A DNA stretch of 10,754 nucleotides from an uncultured Pedobacter sp. (GCA_946478755.1 CAMLDJ010000176.1:1-10754), one strand, 5' to 3'; counted from the stretch's first letter, positions 1 through 6,528 are shown. A program made the numbers and translations. The notes: generated by a model from the letters alone, not told the origin.

Positions 1-110
1 ATAAAGGTCATCCCTCCTAAATCTCTTGATTTCTGTACCCAGCCACACAGGGTGACGTTTTCGTCCAGATTTTTAATCGTTAAAGCTCCGCAAGTAGTTG
101 TTCTTAACAT
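1..110 (-). CDS. aspS: Aspartyl-tRNA synthetase, N-terminal fragment (runs off the left edge)
   Basis: Aspartyl-tRNA synthetase charges tRNA-Asp with aspartate in the cytoplasm. Only the first 36 codons are present, reading leftward from the ATG whose complement is at 108-110. The translation begins [15 protein letters not shown] and continues with [18 protein letters not shown]. This matches the start of bacterial AspS, in particular the conserved [13 protein letters not shown] strand of the N-terminal anticodon-binding OB fold. The catalytic domain lies outside the window. The gene is divergent from the sigma-factor operon and has its own well-formed promoter at 132-163. The identification rests on a short but very characteristic stretch. 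AsnS shares the OB fold, but its N-terminus does not have the RDLGGMTF signature in this form. Confidence 0.9.
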   Translation of the reverse strand, partial: MLRTTTCGALTIKNLDENVTLCGWVQKSRDLGGMTF

Positions 111-131
111 TCTTATTAAAGTATTAAGCGG

Positions 132-163
132 CAAAAATATTGATTTTGAACGGGATATTTCAA
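132..163 (-). promoter_or_regulatory. Predicted promoter of aspS (Bacteroidota housekeeping type)
   Basis: On the minus strand, TTG (161-163) is followed after 21 nt by TATTTTTG (132-139). This is an exact match to the Bacteroidota consensus TTG-N17-23-TAnnTTTG read by the primary sigma factor. The -7 element ends 21 nt before the aspS ATG, which leaves room for a short leader. The match is seen directly; its use as a promoter is inferred. Confidence 0.55.
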
Positions 164-210
164 CCTTCGGTGAATTTAGCTTAGTATATTGAAAATATTT
201 CTGCTAATCG

Positions 211-236
211 TGTAACGTTTTAAAAAAACGATTGTC
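211..236 (+). promoter_or_regulatory. Possible ECF-type autoregulatory promoter of the sigma operon
   Basis: TGTAACG (211-217) is followed, 17 nt after its AAC, by GTC at 234-236. This resembles the general AAC-N16/17-GTC layout of promoters read by ECF sigma factors, which often drive their own operons. The GTC lies 21 nt before the TTG start codon. The spacer contains a perfect short palindrome, CGTTTT-AAA-AAAACG (216-230), which could also be a binding site. No good TTG/TAnnTTTG pair is seen in this gap on the plus strand; TATTTCTG at 196-203 lacks a partner. This is inference from one pair of short motifs. Confidence 0.33.
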
Positions 237-257
237 ATTTAGAAGAACTGAAAAACA

Positions 258-827
258 TTGGAAACTGTATACATCGATAAAAACGCAGCCCTTATAAACG
301 AGTGTCGGCAAGGGAACCGTAAAGCACAATTTGAAATTTACAAGTTGTATGCGAAGGCTATGTATAATGTGGCACTACGAATCGTGAATTTTGAGGAGGA
401 GGCAGAAGATGTATTGCAGGAAGCGTTTTTAGATGCCTTTACACGAATAGACGGTTTTAAAGGGGATGCAACCTTCGGTTTGTGGCTAAAGCAGATCGTG
501 ATCAATAAATCGATTAACCAATTGCGTAAGCGGAAGGTGGAATTTGTGCATATTGAGGAGCTTGACGTAGCGGAAGAGCGTGATACAGAAGACTGCGATG
601 CCGGTGAAGATCTGCAGTGGAGGGTGGAAGAGATCAGGGAAGCAGTGGCACTGTTGCCTGACAGGTACCGGGTGGTATTAACTTTGTATCTGTTTGAGGG
701 CTACGATCATGAAGAGATCTCCTATATTTTAAAGATCGCTGAGGGAACTTCACGCACTCAATATATGCGTGCAAAAATGAAATTAAATGACCTATTGATA
801 AAGAGAGGAGTTAAAGATGAAGAATAA
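258..827 (+). CDS. RNA polymerase sigma factor, ECF (sigma-70 family)
   Basis: This is an extracytoplasmic-function sigma factor that directs RNA polymerase to a small set of promoters, probably including its own. At 189 aa it has the usual ECF size. Region 2 spans about residues 26-92, with the AEDVLQEAFLDAF core-binding helix and the downstream QIVINKSINQLRKRK helix that contacts the -10. An acidic linker of about 30 residues follows. Region 4 spans about 122-180, with ALLPDRYRVVLTLYLFEGYD and the DNA-reading helix GTSRTQYMRAKMKLNDLL. The start is TTG at 258: an in-frame TGA lies at 249-251 and the first ATG would fall inside region 2. AGAAGAA (241-247) precedes it. The gene overlaps the next one by 11 bp, which fits the usual sigma/anti-sigma coupling. 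The target genes and inducing signal are not visible. Confidence 0.9.
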   Translation: METVYIDKNAALINECRQGNRKAQFEIYKLYAKAMYNVALRIVNFEEEAEDVLQEAFLDAFTRIDGFKGDATFGLWLKQIVINKSINQLRKRKVEFVHIEELDVAEERDTEDCDAGEDLQWRVEEIREAVALLPDRYRVVLTLYLFEGYDHEEISYILKIAEGTSRTQYMRAKMKLNDLLIKRGVKDEE

Positions 828-1347
828 TGGGATTGAAGCATACATTAAAGAACATAAGAAGGAATTCGATCTTAAAATGCCGTCTGATCAGCTGTGGAGT
901 AGAATTGATGCTGCATTAGCTAAAGAAAAGGTGAAAAAACCTTCCAGACTTATATTTTGGTTGGGAGTGGCGGCATCGTTGATGGTGCTCATGACGTTTG
1001 TTTTTGTATACAACAACCGTAAGCGGGATAGATCGCTCAACCTGGCAGACATCAATCCTGTTTATGCACAAAAAGAGGAGCGCTTTGCCAGTCTTATTGA
1101 AGAGAAAAAGGATAGTTTACAGGTCTATGCGAAAAAGAATCCAGTACTGTATGCTCATTTTAGTGCTGACCTGAGTAAGCTGGGAAATGATTATGAGCGG
1201 CTCAAAACAGAGCTGCAGAGTAGCCCGAATCAAAAAGTAGTGGTAAAAGCAATGGTCAAAAATCTGGAGCTTCAATTGCAGGTGATCAATCAGCAACTGT
1301 CAATAATAAATGAGGTTAATCAGTATAAAGAGGAGAATCAGATATGA
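817..1347 (+). CDS. Putative transmembrane anti-sigma factor
   Basis: This 176-aa protein has a single membrane helix at about residues 44-66 (LIFWLGVAASLMVLMTFVFV) flanked by basic residues. Before it is a charged cytoplasmic head of about 43 residues containing MPSDQLWSRIDAAL. After it is a periplasmic region of about 110 residues rich in predicted coiled coil (75-170). The head lacks the HxxxCxxC zinc motif of classical anti-sigma domains. The assignment therefore rests on topology and context: the gene starts inside the end of the ECF sigma gene (11-bp overlap) and overlaps the next gene by 4 bp (ATGA). Small one-helix proteins of this kind are common beside ECF sigma factors in Bacteroidota. 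The inferred role is to hold the sigma factor at the membrane until an envelope signal arrives. A purine-rich GAGAGGAG sits 6 nt before the ATG, an unusually good ribosome site for this phylum. The function is likely but not proven by sequence. Confidence 0.7.
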   Translation: MKNNGIEAYIKEHKKEFDLKMPSDQLWSRIDAALAKEKVKKPSRLIFWLGVAASLMVLMTFVFVYNNRKRDRSLNLADINPVYAQKEERFASLIEEKKDSLQVYAKKNPVLYAHFSADLSKLGNDYERLKTELQSSPNQKVVVKAMVKNLELQLQVINQQLSIINEVNQYKEENQI

Positions 1348-2543
1348 AAAAATTAATTTGGGGAATGGTTAGCCTGTTGATTGCCGTAAATTGTGCTGCT
1401 GCAAAGCCGCTCCCGCAAGATCCCGACGACCCTATGCGATCGAAAACGTTTTCCAGATCTTTTGCTATGGACGGAAACGATCAGTTAAATCTAAATAATA
1501 GCTATGGGGATATTCTGATCAAAACCTGGGACAAGAAGGAAGTGCGGATGGATGTAAGCATTAAAGTATATAGCAAAGATGAGCAGGATGCTCAGCGTCT
1601 ATTGGACAGAACAATTGTAGAAGCCGGTAAAAGTGGAGATCAGGTTTCTTTTAGAACGAATTTCGGGACGCGAGCCGGGCAATATGGAAGCAAGGTGAAG
1701 AACGGAAGAACCATATGGAGAAGAGAAGTAAAGGTGAATTATGTTGTTTATATGCCTGCTTCAAATGCTTTGACCTTAAGCAACCAGTACGGGAATGTGA
1801 ATATGGGCTCTTTTTCCGGATCATTGAATGCAAAGATCCAGTATGGAAACTTTACCGCTGGAAATTTATATGGTGCCGACAATCACCTTGATGTACAGTA
1901 TGGCAAAACAACTGTTCATGAAATCAGTAAAGCTGTCATCAAACAACAGTACGGTTCAGGTCTTGACCTGGCTATTGTAGGCAGCCTTGAGCTTGACGCA
2001 CAATATGCGGCAGTTACGATCGGGACTATTAAAGGCAATGCTTCAGTTAAACAGCAGTATGGCCAGGGATTGAATATTGGTTCGGTAGACAACCTGAATC
2101 TGGATGCGCAGTATGTCAATGTCAACGTTGGTCGCGTACATGGAAATGCGAATGTTAAACAGCAGTATAATAATATTTCAATCGGATCGGTAAACAAATT
2201 AAACCTTAAAGGGCAGTATACCACGGTAAAGATAGAGAACCTGCGAGGAGATGGGATCTTTAGCGTGGAATACGACAGGCTGACCATAGCGCATATCAGT
2301 ACAGGATGTAAAAGTTTAATTGTGAGCGCAGCTTACGCTCATGTTTCTGCAGGCTTTAATGATAATTATAACGCAGATTTTGAAGTGAAGCTGAGTTATT
2401 CAAAGTTTAGCTATGAAGCCAGGGTGGCATCGAAGCTGGTTAGCGATAACAGCAATACTAAAATCTACAGCGGCAGAATAGGCAATGGCGGCGGAGCCAA
2501 GGTTCTTGTTAAGGGCGATTACGGCTCGGTGAGTTTTAAGTAG
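1344..2543 (+). CDS. Exported QY-repeat protein, DUF4097/putative-adhesin type
   Basis: This 399-aa protein begins with a typical secretion signal (MKKLIWGMVSLLIAVNCAAA, probable cleavage near residue 20). A Cys at residue 17 lies in a poor lipobox context, so a lipoprotein is less likely. After SYGDILIKTWDKKEVRMDV (53-71), a pattern typical of the DUF4097/putative-adhesin fold, comes a long beta-rich repeat region. Tyrosines, mostly in Gln-Tyr pairs, recur at residues 149, 167, 186, 203, 221, 239, 257, 275, 292 and 310, that is every 17-19 residues. This suggests a right-handed beta-solenoid with one rung per repeat and a stacked tyrosine ladder. The start overlaps the anti-sigma stop as ATGA, with AAGAGGAG 8 nt upstream. 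Translational coupling to the sigma/anti-sigma pair suggests it is an envelope effector or a sensor input for that pair. Its molecular function is not known; the adhesin label comes from the family name only. Confidence 0.75.
   Translation: MKKLIWGMVSLLIAVNCAAAKPLPQDPDDPMRSKTFSRSFAMDGNDQLNLNNSYGDILIKTWDKKEVRMDVSIKVYSKDEQDAQRLLDRTIVEAGKSGDQVSFRTNFGTRAGQYGSKVKNGRTIWRREVKVNYVVYMPASNALTLSNQYGNVNMGSFSGSLNAKIQYGNFTAGNLYGADNHLDVQYGKTTVHEISKAVIKQQYGSGLDLAIVGSLELDAQYAAVTIGTIKGNASVKQQYGQGLNIGSVDNLNLDAQYVNVNVGRVHGNANVKQQYNNISIGSVNKLNLKGQYTTVKIENLRGDGIFSVEYDRLTIAHISTGCKSLIVSAAYAHVSAGFNDNYNADFEVKLSYSKFSYEARVASKLVSDNSNTKIYSGRIGNGGGAKVLVKGDYGSVSFK
1938..2258 (+). repeat. Three tandem 36-residue protein repeats inside the QY-repeat gene
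   Basis: Residues 199-234, 235-270 and 271-305 of the exported protein align as units of about 36 residues (108 bp; the last is 35). Each starts with (I/V)KQQY, continues through a GS-V/L-hydrophobic strand with LDAQY or LKGQY at the middle, and ends in a short glycine-containing turn such as GTIKGNA, GRVHGNA or ENLRGDG. Each unit is two rungs of the 18-residue period. The DNA copies have diverged, so duplication is visible mainly at protein level. The same repeats keep an antisense frame open at 1916-2287, which is not a gene. Confidence 0.75.
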
Positions 2544-2573
2544 ATCGAACTTTTCAAAGGAAAACACAAATGG

Positions 2574-2607
2574 AAAAAGCTTGTTGAGGAATCAGCAAGC
2601 TTTTTTT
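2574..2607 (+). terminator. Rho-independent terminator of the sigma operon
   Basis: AAAAAGCTTGTTGA (2574-2587) pairs with TCAGCAAGCTTTTT (2592-2605) to give a 14-bp stem with one G-U pair. The loop is the stable GNRA tetraloop GGAA (2588-2591), and the T run continues to 2607. It lies 31 nt after the stop of the QY-repeat gene, so it ends the three-gene operon. The A tract on the left could let it work on the other strand as well, but no minus-strand gene ends here. Confidence 0.88.
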
Positions 2608-2616
2608 ATATCTTAG
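2584..2616 (+). promoter_or_regulatory. Weak candidate promoter of the terC-like gene
   Basis: TTG (2584-2586), 22 nt, then TATCTTAG (2609-2616), one mismatch from TAnnTTTG. It ends 20 nt before the ATG at 2637. Some promoter must lie in this short gap if the strong terminator at 2574-2607 works, because the gene starts only 29 nt after it. The -33 element lies inside the terminator hairpin, so the choice of box is uncertain. Confidence 0.3.
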
Positions 2617-2636
2617 CAATCTATTTATTTTTATCT

Positions 2637-3428
2637 ATGGAATTTTTAAGCAGCCCCGAAGCCTGGATCTCACTTTTAACCCTAACTGTTCTGGAAATTG
2701 TTCTGGGGATCGATAACATCATCTTCATTTCTATTTTATCTGGTAAGCTGCCTGCCCATCAGCAAAAGAAAGGAAGACAGGTAGGTCTGGCTTTAGCCAT
2801 GATTACAAGAGTGCTGTTGCTTTTATCCCTTACCTGGGTGATGACCTTAACTGCACCGCTTTTCAATCTTGGGGCGCTGGTAAATATAACAGACGCAGAA
2901 TGGCTGGAAAAACTGGCGATCTCCGGCCGTGACCTGATCCTGATTATCGGAGGCTTGTTCCTGATCTATAAAAGTACGCACGAAATTCATGATAAACTCG
3001 AAAGCGAAGAAGAGAAGGAAATTAAAGGGAAAACATATTCTTTTAGTGGTGTGATTATTCAGATCCTGCTGCTGGATATTGTGTTCTCTCTCGATTCCGT
3101 CATTACAGCAGTTGGGATGGCAGAGCACGTAGAGATCATGATCGCTGCGGTGGTTATTGCGGTAATCATCATGATGGTGTCTGCGAGCGCAATCAGTAAT
3201 TTTGTAAATCACCACCCTACAGTAAAAATGCTCGCCCTATCCTTCCTCTTACTGATCGGCGTTTCCTTACTTGCCGAAGGCTTGGATCAGCACATACCAA
3301 AGGGATATATTTACTTTGCTATGGCCTTCTCAATTTTAGTGGAAATGCTGAATTTGAAAATGAAGAAAAATGCTCAGAAACCGGTTGAGCTTCGCAATAC
3401 CCCGAATGAAAATGAACCCAAAGCCTAA
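2637..3428 (+). CDS. TerC family integral membrane protein
   Basis: This 263-aa inner-membrane protein has about seven hydrophobic segments. It carries two TerC signatures with acidic residues inside membrane helices: TVLEIVLGIDNIIFISIL (residues 17-34; Glu20, Asp26) and LLLDIVFSLDSVITAVG (144-160; Asp147, Asp153). A third typical stretch is GRDLILIIGGLFLIYKSTHE (97-116), followed by a charged cytoplasmic loop (115-132), and the end has the family-like PKGYIYFAMAFSILVEMLN. Studied TerC-family members elsewhere (Alx in E. coli, the Mee proteins in Bacillus) export manganese. Tellurium resistance is the historical name, and there is no ter gene cluster here to support it. The C-terminus after about residue 242 is charged and cytoplasmic. 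The next gene begins 9 nt later and is probably cotranscribed. The family is certain; the ion transported is inferred from relatives. Confidence 0.88.
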   Translation: MEFLSSPEAWISLLTLTVLEIVLGIDNIIFISILSGKLPAHQQKKGRQVGLALAMITRVLLLLSLTWVMTLTAPLFNLGALVNITDAEWLEKLAISGRDLILIIGGLFLIYKSTHEIHDKLESEEEKEIKGKTYSFSGVIIQILLLDIVFSLDSVITAVGMAEHVEIMIAAVVIAVIIMMVSASAISNFVNHHPTVKMLALSFLLLIGVSLLAEGLDQHIPKGYIYFAMAFSILVEMLNLKMKKNAQKPVELRNTPNENEPKA

Positions 3429-3437
3429 TTTCTTTTA

Positions 3438-4493
3438 ATGATTTCTTTTTTTGAGGCCTCACTGGCTGAGTTATCCATACACCGTATCGGAAATAAGGCC
3501 GAAGACGAGTTTTATGTATTGTCTGAAAAATCAATTGCAATCAAAGACATTACACTTAGCAATTTGCTGCAACAGTACTTTTTAGGACCCTATGAAAAGG
3601 TAAACGAGGTGTATCGTTTCATTCACCCCAACGGAGACCTGAACCTGAATGAAGTGTATCATTTCGCAGCAGAAATTTTTGAAAGGGGCGAGTCCTTTCA
3701 CGAAAACAGCAAGCAGCTGGCTAAATACCTGTATGATGTGTCCGGCCATCCGAAAATCAAGCCGGGTGAGCTATATGTCGCATATTTCGAGAATGTGCAG
3801 ATAGAGGGGGAGCTTCATGATGCCATCGGAATCTTCAAATCAGAGACAAAAGAAAGTTATTTAAAAGTTTTTCCTGAGCAGGATGGCTTTGGCCTGAGCT
3901 ATGAACAGGAAGCGATCAATATCAATAAGCTTGATAAAGGCTGCCTGATCTTTAACACAGATAAGGAGGAAGGCTTCCGTGTTGCTGTTATCGATCAGAC
4001 CAACAGGAGCGCCGAAACCGTGTACTGGAAAGATGACTTTTTGAAGCTAAAGATCAGGAATGACAGCTTTAATCAAACGGCCAGCGTGCTAGGGGTATAT
4101 AAGAACTTTGTCACGGAGAAGCTGGACCAGGAATTCGAAATATCTAAAGCAGATAAAATAGATCTGCTGAATAAATCCATGAAATACTTCAAAGAAAAAG
4201 AAAGTTTTGATCTCGAAGAGTTTTCTAATGAGGTTATTGGAAACGCCGATGGGATAGAATCCTTTAAAAGCTATAAGAAGAACTTTGAAGAAGAATTTGA
4301 TCAGCCTATCCCCGATAGCTTTGACATCTCGGGTGCTGCAGTAAAAAAGCAGGCAAGGGTATATAAAAGTGTATTGAAGCTCGATAAGAACTTTCACATT
4401 TACATTCACGGCGACAAGGAGTTGATTGAAAAGGGCTTTGATGACGACAAATCCATGAACTATTACAAAGTCTTCTTTAGAGAAGAAGCTTAA
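3438..4493 (+). CDS. Nucleoid-associated protein, NdpA/YejK (37-kDa) family
   Basis: This 351-aa soluble acidic protein is close in length to E. coli YejK (335 aa). It shows the family pattern: an N-terminal segment giving its position relative to HRIGNK (15-20), the central LYVAYFENVQIEGELHDAIG strand-loop (112-131), and a C-terminal YKSVLKLDKNFHIYIHGD section (333-336 region and before). E. coli NdpA/YejK binds double-stranded DNA and is found in the nucleoid; its exact role is unknown. There is no signal peptide, no membrane helix and no enzymatic motif. The gene lies 9 nt after the terC-like stop with no clear ribosome site and no room for its own promoter, so it is likely read from the same mRNA. 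I see no functional link between the two beyond that. No convincing terminator follows; the 171 nt to the next gene are AT-rich. Confidence 0.78.
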   Translation: MISFFEASLAELSIHRIGNKAEDEFYVLSEKSIAIKDITLSNLLQQYFLGPYEKVNEVYRFIHPNGDLNLNEVYHFAAEIFERGESFHENSKQLAKYLYDVSGHPKIKPGELYVAYFENVQIEGELHDAIGIFKSETKESYLKVFPEQDGFGLSYEQEAININKLDKGCLIFNTDKEEGFRVAVIDQTNRSAETVYWKDDFLKLKIRNDSFNQTASVLGVYKNFVTEKLDQEFEISKADKIDLLNKSMKYFKEKESFDLEEFSNEVIGNADGIESFKSYKKNFEEEFDQPIPDSFDISGAAVKKQARVYKSVLKLDKNFHIYIHGDKELIEKGFDDDKSMNYYKVFFREEA

Positions 4494-4603
4494 GTCGTTT
4501 TCCGGCTTCAGCGGGCATAAATATCAATTTGTAAATAAAAACCTGAAATTTTTTCTATTTTGCGAAAAATGGGTGAATTTTTTTAGCATTTTTATGAAAT
4601 TGC

Positions 4604-4637
4604 TTTGCTCATCATTGTCTAATAAGTTGTAGATTTA
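4604..4637 (+). promoter_or_regulatory. Candidate promoter of the MHS transporter operon
   Basis: TTTG (4604-4607), a 22-nt spacer and TAGATTTA (4630-4637), one mismatch from TAnnTTTG, end 27 nt before the ATG at 4665. The surrounding 171-nt gap is AT-rich with several T runs and holds no other recognisable element. Confidence 0.35.
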
Positions 4638-4664
4638 TTTTTTAAGTCAACCTTTAAACCAAAT

Positions 4665-6236
4665 ATGAACCAGCAATCACAACAAAGCGGTATTTTTAAA
4701 GTTATAGGCGCCTCCTCGCTGGGGACGCTAATTGAATGGTACGATTTCTATATTTTCGGAAGTCTTGCTTCAATCATCGGGACACAGTTGTTTCCTGCAG
4801 ATGCAGGGGCTTCAGCCTTAATTAACACACTCGCCATTTTTGCGGCCGGTTTTATTGTACGTCCTTTTGGGGCACTGGTATTCGGCCGCCTTGGGGATCT
4901 GATTGGCAGGAAGTACACTTTTCTGTTAACTCTTGTGCTGATGGGCGGATCAACTTTCCTGATTGGATTGATCCCCTCTTATTCAAGCATCGGTTATGCA
5001 GCACCCATTTTGGTATTAATCTTAAGATTGGTACAGGGACTGGCGCTTGGTGGTGAGTACGGGGGGGCGGCTACGTACGTAGCGGAGCATGCGCCTGCCA
5101 ACAAAAGAGGGTTTTTTACCAGCTGGATCCAGACTACAGCAACGGGGGGACTATTTCTTTCGTTAGGTATAATCGTATTGACCAAGAACCTTGTGGGCGC
5201 TGAAGGCTTTGCGGATTGGGGTTGGAGGATACCTTTCCTGCTGTCCATTCTATTGGTTGGCGTTTCTATTTACATCAGGATGAAAATGCATGAATCGCCG
5301 ATGTTCAGTAAACTAAAGTCAGAAGGTAAAGTATCTAAGAACCCGTTAAAAGAAAGTTTTAACAATAAGACGAATTTTAAAATGGTACTACTTGCCTTGT
5401 TTGGTGCCACAATGGGACAAGGGGTGGTCTGGTATACGGGACAATTTTATGCGCAATCCTTTATAGAAAACACCTGTCATGTTGACTTCAACGATTCCAG
5501 ATATATCCTTTTATGGGGTATAGCCTTTGCCACTCCTTTCTTTGTTATTTTTGGTTCCTGGAGTGACAGGGTAGGCAGGAAGTGGATAATGCTAACCGGG
5601 ATGCTGTTGGGTGTAATTTTTTACCGTCCGATCTACCAGATCTTCCTGGATGATACTGATGTTACCAAAGTAGAGCAGAAAGACATCGCCTCCATATCTG
5701 ATCCAGTGGTCATGCGTACAGCTGTTGCGGGAACGGCGGATAGCCTCATCACGACAACTTCTACGGTTAGTTTATTAGATGGGTCATCATTTCAAAAGAT
5801 ACAGTCGCATACGAAATTCGCGGATGCCAGTAAGCCTGCTGTTGAATTGCCGGATACTTATAAGGATAAAAAGCTGTCTACGCCTGTGTTCTGGAAATTT
5901 GTGCTGTTAATTTTCTTCCAGATCTTGCTGGTAACGATGGTTTACGGGCCTATAGCAGCTTTTTTAGTGGAACTCTTTCCTACGAAGATCAGATATACGT
6001 CTATGTCCTTGCCCTACCATGTAGGTAATGGCGTGTTTGGCGGACTAGTGCCATTTATTGCCACTTTAATTGCCACCTTTCCCGGCTCTACGCCATTATC
6101 CGGCCTGTGGTATCCCATAGGCATCGCTGCATTAAGTTTAATAATCGGCACGATCTATTTATCTAACAAAAAGCCCGATCATAACGAGGCTGATTCAGAA
6201 AAACCATTAAAACACTCAGCTTATGAACGCGTTTAA
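4665..6236 (+). CDS. MFS transporter, MHS (metabolite:H+ symporter) family
   Basis: This 523-aa inner-membrane carrier is of the type that includes ProP (proline/betaine), KgtP (2-oxoglutarate) and ShiA (shikimate). The family start SSLGTLIEWYDFYIFGSLA (residues 17-35) is present. MFS motif A appears twice, GRLGDLIGRK (74-83) and GSWSDRVGRK (297-306), which marks the two six-helix halves. RLVQGLALGGEYGGA (121-135) and WGWRIPFLLS (185-194) are also hallmarks. Between the predicted ninth and tenth helices there is an unusually long polar loop (about 321-408), so the protein is longer than the typical 430-500 aa. The second half resumes with FWKFVLLIFFQILL and ends with a charged tail. The substrate cannot be read from sequence and no catabolic enzymes lie beside it. 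The gene overlaps the following small membrane-protein gene by 14 bp. Confidence 0.9.
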   Translation: MNQQSQQSGIFKVIGASSLGTLIEWYDFYIFGSLASIIGTQLFPADAGASALINTLAIFAAGFIVRPFGALVFGRLGDLIGRKYTFLLTLVLMGGSTFLIGLIPSYSSIGYAAPILVLILRLVQGLALGGEYGGAATYVAEHAPANKRGFFTSWIQTTATGGLFLSLGIIVLTKNLVGAEGFADWGWRIPFLLSILLVGVSIYIRMKMHESPMFSKLKSEGKVSKNPLKESFNNKTNFKMVLLALFGATMGQGVVWYTGQFYAQSFIENTCHVDFNDSRYILLWGIAFATPFFVIFGSWSDRVGRKWIMLTGMLLGVIFYRPIYQIFLDDTDVTKVEQKDIASISDPVVMRTAVAGTADSLITTTSTVSLLDGSSFQKIQSHTKFADASKPAVELPDTYKDKKLSTPVFWKFVLLIFFQILLVTMVYGPIAAFLVELFPTKIRYTSMSLPYHVGNGVFGGLVPFIATLIATFPGSTPLSGLWYPIGIAALSLIIGTIYLSNKKPDHNEADSEKPLKHSAYERV

Positions 6237-6471
6237 AAAAGCATTAGGATTAGTTTGGATCATATTGGGCCCGGCATCCATCATATTCCTATTTATGCAG
6301 GCTTTCGAGAAAGTTGGCCTTGCAGAAGAAGGGGTACATAAAACAAATACCGCATTACAATGGGGGATCATATTGTTCATTTTCATTCCAATCAGCGCTG
6401 GTTTGGTCATATTTGGCTATTACGCGTTAAAAGGAGAATATGATAAACTCCCCGACAACGAAAGTTTGTAA
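6223..6471 (+). CDS. Small two-helix membrane protein, likely partner of the MHS transporter
   Basis: This 82-aa protein has two predicted membrane helices: residues 7-26 (ALGLVWIILGPASIIFLFMQ) and about 46-67 (QWGIILFIFIPISAGLVIFGYY). They are joined by a polar loop EKVGLAEEGVHKTNTA, and a short charged tail follows. It starts 14 bp inside the end of the transporter gene, in another frame, so the two are probably translationally coupled. Similar small proteins follow MFS genes in Bacteroidota; it may match the Pfam family DUF6814, but that is from memory and uncertain. No catalytic or binding motif is visible. It could be an accessory or stabilising subunit of the carrier, which is an inference from coupling alone. 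A terminator follows 16 nt after the stop. Confidence 0.75.
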   Translation: MNAFKKALGLVWIILGPASIIFLFMQAFEKVGLAEEGVHKTNTALQWGIILFIFIPISAGLVIFGYYALKGEYDKLPDNESL

Positions 6472-6487
6472 TCTTGTTATTACACAG

Positions 6488-6528
6488 AAAAAGCCCTTTA
6501 TCCATTATTTTGGACAAAGGGCTTTTTT
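6488..6528 (+). terminator. Rho-independent terminator after the transporter operon, probably bidirectional
   Basis: AAAAAGCCCTTT (6488-6499) pairs with AAAGGGCTTTTT (6516-6527). One A/C mismatch separates this from a further TCCA/TGGA pairing, with loop TTATTT (6505-6510). The T run ends at 6528. The A tract on the left makes it usable for the minus strand as well, where the methyltransferase gene ends at 6600, 72 nt away. Confidence 0.85.

Noticed and set aside
1916..2287. Antisense open frame of 123 codons across the QY-repeat gene
   Set aside because: It is kept open by the repeated codons of the real gene and has no family resemblance or promoter.
2847..3215. Antisense open frame of 122 codons inside the terC-like gene
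   Set aside because: Its His/Asp/Asn-rich composition is the mirror of hydrophobic codons in the real membrane protein.
2637..3428. Tellurium-resistance function for the TerC-family protein
   Set aside because: No other ter genes are present; the family is broad and studied members act on manganese.
4485..4509. GAAGC/GCTTC pairing at the end of the nucleoid-protein gene as a terminator
   Set aside because: Five pairs with a 15-nt loop and no T run directly after it.
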